A stretch of DNA of 37,354 nt, from contig NZ_LMEO01000030.1 of NCBI RefSeq assembly GCF_001426375.1, positions 24,557 to 61,910 on the forward strand, given 5' to 3'. The position numbers and the translations under genes are program-made. Positions 35,321-37,354 of this stretch are shown one piece after another. Position 1 is the first letter of the stretch. Every line of letters begins with the position of its first letter. The DNA comes from Paenibacillus sp. Root444D2 (GTDB lineage Bacteria; Bacillota; Bacilli; Paenibacillales; NBRC-103111). The notes under the pieces were generated by a model, which saw nothing but the letters and a program-made list of their open reading frames with translations, had not been told where the DNA came from and made no database searches.

Positions 35321-35436
35321 TCCGTCGGATGCTTAGGTCTCAGAGAGGTGTTGACCGCCACGTTCATATCAGCTTAATCAGCAAGTCCAGATTATAACTT
35401 TAGTTTTTTCCGACCGCCTCTCTTCCCTGCCATCTG

Positions 35437-35521
35437 TCGGGAATGAGATCAAATTCTTGTCAAAATCGGGAATGGGATAAAGTTCTTGTCATCAGGATTT
35501 GACAAGAACCTTATCCCATTC
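35437..35521. repeat. Three copies of a ~26-base motif, two direct and one inverted
   Basis: TCGGGAATGAGATC..TTCTTGTCA at 35437-35462, TCGGGAATGGGATA..TTCTTGTCA at 35466-35491, and the reverse complement of the motif at 35500-35521. The last two form a 22-bp stem (one mismatch) with an 8-base loop. May be the hydrolase terminator, but the repeated spacing (29 bases) resembles multi-site ends of IS21- or Tn7-type elements. Confidence 0.85.
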
Positions 35522-35589
35522 TATCTTTTGCGATTTTGAGTGCGGGTTTTATTGCTGCGATGAATTTCCTACATGGACTTTACCCGTTG

Positions 35590-35612
35590 GTTTAATTCCC
35601 GTTAGTTGAGCA
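35590..35612. repeat. Intergenic repeat, left-end fragment
   Basis: GTTTAATTCCCGTTAGTTGA: left arm only. Confidence 0.5.
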
Positions 35613-35665
35613 GGATTTGTTTTTCAACCAGCCATTTACTTCAAAAAAAGACAGCCCATTCAATT

Positions 35666-36025
35666 TTATTTCTTCGCAGCTTCATCTTTGCTTTTTACAT
35701 CCCATTTAATGTTATAACTACCCGACTTCTTGGTTCCTTTAATTCGGAATATAACTTCCCCATCGTCATTTATTGGTATATTTATTGTTTCACTTCTATT
35801 ATTTTTAAGAGTATTACTCCAGACAGATTCATCTTTGTTATTGTTGTTTAATCTCGTCAATATTGCGTCTAGAGATAATTCCCCAGTCTTAACAATAGCA
35901 ATATAAACTACATACAGAACTTCTCCCTTATGCACCTTAATTTTATTAATATCTTGGTTTGTCATTGAGGTTCCATCAAACGTTTTATATTCACATTGAA
36001 TTGAGGTCTGTGATTCGTAACACAC
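35666..36025 (-). CDS. Hypothetical protein, possibly frameshifted membrane-anchored protein
   Basis: A 119-residue frame starting at GTG 36025: SIQCEYKTFDGTSMTNQDIN, VHKGEVLYVVYIAIVKTGEL, LSLDAILTRLNNNNKDESVW, then a beta-rich end (GEVIFRIKGTKKSGSYNIKW). Upstream in another frame (about 36040-36120) is a membrane helix LLKAILFGIVVFLIVLFIVN followed by LLIGVMKELR. Joining the two by a single-base change would give an anchored extracellular protein, and the A+T-rich region has GAGGG near 36120. I recognise no family. Read alone, the 119-residue frame lacks a good ribosome binding site, which favours the frameshift view. Confidence 0.45.
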   Translation of the reverse strand: MCYESQTSIQCEYKTFDGTSMTNQDINKIKVHKGEVLYVVYIAIVKTGELSLDAILTRLNNNNKDESVWSNTLKNNRSETINIPINDDGEVIFRIKGTKKSGSYNIKWDVKSKDEAAKK

Positions 36026-36207
36026 CGAAGTTCTTTCATAACACCGATAAGGAGATTAACAATAAATAAAACTATTAAAAAAACAACTATGCCAAACAAT
36101 ATAGCTTTTAATAATTCATTTACATTTCCCTCACATAATCTTGAAAAAACTTATCTTCTATATTTGTTATTTTTTATTGAAAACCTATCTTTTTATTACT
36201 AAGCATA

Positions 36208-36297
36208 ACTGTCCTTTAGTTGAGAAATGGCAGCCGATGATGTTGGATGGTTGCCGTGGTGTTGTTTATTGAACTATCGTTTCCGTTAGTTGAGTCC
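36208..36297. repeat. Intergenic repeat, complete copy
   Basis: TCCTTTAGTTGAGAAA, central GGCAGCCGAT..GGATGGTTGCC, then TTGAACTATCGTTTCCGTTA. Confidence 0.85.
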
Positions 36298-36449
36298 CTT
36301 TAATTTGGTTTTGCATTGATTTCCGTTAAAGTTCATGCATCACGAAGTCCCACCGAGTTAAGGCAGCTTGCTACCGGCCGGTGCGGATGTGTCCCGGCAA
36401 TTACTTCCTCGTTCCTTGTTTCCGGGACCGAGGGTCGCCCAGACCCGAC

Positions 36450-36901
36450 TTATTTATTACCGAGTTGTTCCGCCAAACCGATTAGAAGTCCTTCATTTCC
36501 ACGAATGTAGCAGAGCCGATACGAGTCCTCATACTGAACCACTTCGCCAACGAGCTGAGCACCATACTTAGTGAGTCTGGATACCATTTCGTCAATGTCT
36601 TCAACGGTGAACATGACGCGTAGATAACCGAGGGCATTTACAGGAGCAGTTCGGTGATCTGATATAGTAGGTGGGGTGAGAAATCGCGAAAGTTCAAGTC
36701 TGCTGTGGCCATCTGGGGTAACCATCATAGCAATCTCTACACACTGTGAACCCAGCCCGGTTACGCGACCAGCCCATTCACCTTCGACAGTAGCTCGCCC
36801 TTCGAGCTTCAAGCCAATCTCCTCGAAGAAAGAGATTGCGTCATCAAGGGATTCTACACGATGCCAACATTGTCCATTCTTAGTAATTTGTTTTTTGCCA
36901 T
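36450..36901 (-). pseudogene. VOC-family (glyoxalase/bleomycin-resistance fold) protein with one-base frameshift
   Basis: The true start is the ATG at 36901, preceded by AAGGAGATAAAACT: MAKNKLLRMDNVGIV, then an in-frame TAG. Losing one base near 36856 explains this: in the next frame the protein goes on with ESLDDAISFFEEIGLKLEGR, TVEGEWAGRVTGLGSQCVEI, DGHSRLELSRFLTPP, LRVMFTVEDIDEMVSRLTKY and DSYRLCYIRGNEGLLIGLAE, a complete VOC domain of ~150 residues with the paired beta-alpha-beta-beta-beta units. The remaining 120-residue frame from 36812 has no ribosome binding site. Either a recent pseudogene or a sequencing error. Confidence 0.85.
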
Positions 36902-37354
36902 AGTTTTATCTCCTTATGTGTACAAATTTATTACCTGATCATCTTCATATTTATTCTATCAAGAATTACTAATTCCTTCCAAACGGTTAACATCTTGTCA
37001 CAGTTCATGATAACAAGGATAAGTCACAGTATAGTAAAATGTGAAATTTGGTTTTCGGATATGTCATATTAACTTTTATTCTACGAAATTCAATTCGTAA
37101 TTATCGTAATAAGATCGTTTTACACAATAAAATTACGTAGATACCCCTTTTCTAAACTCCTAATATTTTTATACTTTAACAATTCGGAGTTACGATATTA
37201 TCTCCTGCTTATTATTTTTGATCATTAAACTAAACTGCTCGTCCCTCGGTTTTAAGGGTTTATCTCACATATACTCACTCATTCGCAGGATTTTGACACC
37301 TTGGTTTGCAGATGTTGTTCAGGAGAGCGCTCATCAGATGTAGCTATTCCCATT
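36902..37354. other. A+T-rich stretch without a recognisable gene
   Basis: About 450 bases rich in stop codons in all frames. I see no terminator, repeat copy or RNA gene. A short palindrome (ACGAA..TTCGT near 37083) is probably chance. Confidence 0.6.

Noticed and set aside
22841..36297. Repeats as a CRISPR array
   Set aside because: Copies are kilobases apart, internally palindromic and of varying length; no cas genes are present.

Overview
The window looks like the chromosome of a low-to-mid G+C, spore-forming, Gram-positive bacterium, most probably Paenibacillus or a close relative. The basis is: a three-gene GerA-type germinant receptor operon, Lpl/YtcP-type sugar ABC permeases, a two-transmembrane AraC-type sensor-regulator, strong GGAGG ribosome binding sites with frequent TTG/GTG starts, and lipoboxes typical of Bacillales. 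No rRNA, tRNA or CRISPR array was seen.

Layout. 0-2.8 kb: the tail of an EamA transporter, a YjbR/MmcQ protein, a Crp/Fnr regulator, and a wreck of redox genes: a peroxiredoxin fragment, then an MsrB N-terminus fused to a thioredoxin-like protein that is broken by a perfect 86-bp tandem duplication. 3.1-6.8 kb: a ger operon (A-C-B order, minus strand). 7.5-9.4 kb: an intact msrA followed by fragments of a histidine kinase HAMP region, a second peroxiredoxin remnant and an aminoglycoside phosphotransferase. 9.4-22.6 kb: the most coherent system in the window, a minus-strand polysaccharide-utilisation block. It holds an AraC-type membrane sensor, a solute-binding lipoprotein, two permeases, a 567-aa protein of unknown activity, a GH130-like enzyme and a 1306-aa secreted multidomain glycoside hydrolase that resembles beta-agarases. 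A stem-loop lies between the binding-protein gene and the permeases, and a near-consensus CcpA (cre) site lies before the secreted hydrolase.

22.8-37.3 kb: a mosaic accessory region of short unlinked genes (alpha/beta hydrolases, an intact phosphotransferase, PoxB-type pyruvate oxidase, NTF2-like, CBO0543-like, ParB-like and small unknown proteins). It is mixed with pseudogenes: an IS110 transposase, a TetR regulator with three frameshifts, a partly self-duplicated NTF2-like gene and a VOC protein with a one-base frameshift. About twelve copies or part-copies of one structured intergenic repeat (up to ~90 bp) punctuate this region and were not seen in the first 22.8 kb. A separate three-copy ~26-bp motif near 35.45 kb resembles the multi-repeat end of a transposon.

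How the parts work together. In the 9.4-22.6 kb block the inferred flow is: the secreted enzyme cuts an external polysaccharide, the ABC importer takes up oligosaccharides (no ATPase is present, so a shared one such as MsmX is presumed), and the 567-aa protein and GH130-like enzyme process them in the cytoplasm under control of the AraC sensor and carbon catabolite repression. The substrate cannot be read from sequence. The redox remnants on both sides of the ger operon suggest a larger methionine-sulfoxide/peroxide repair cluster that was duplicated, rearranged and eroded.
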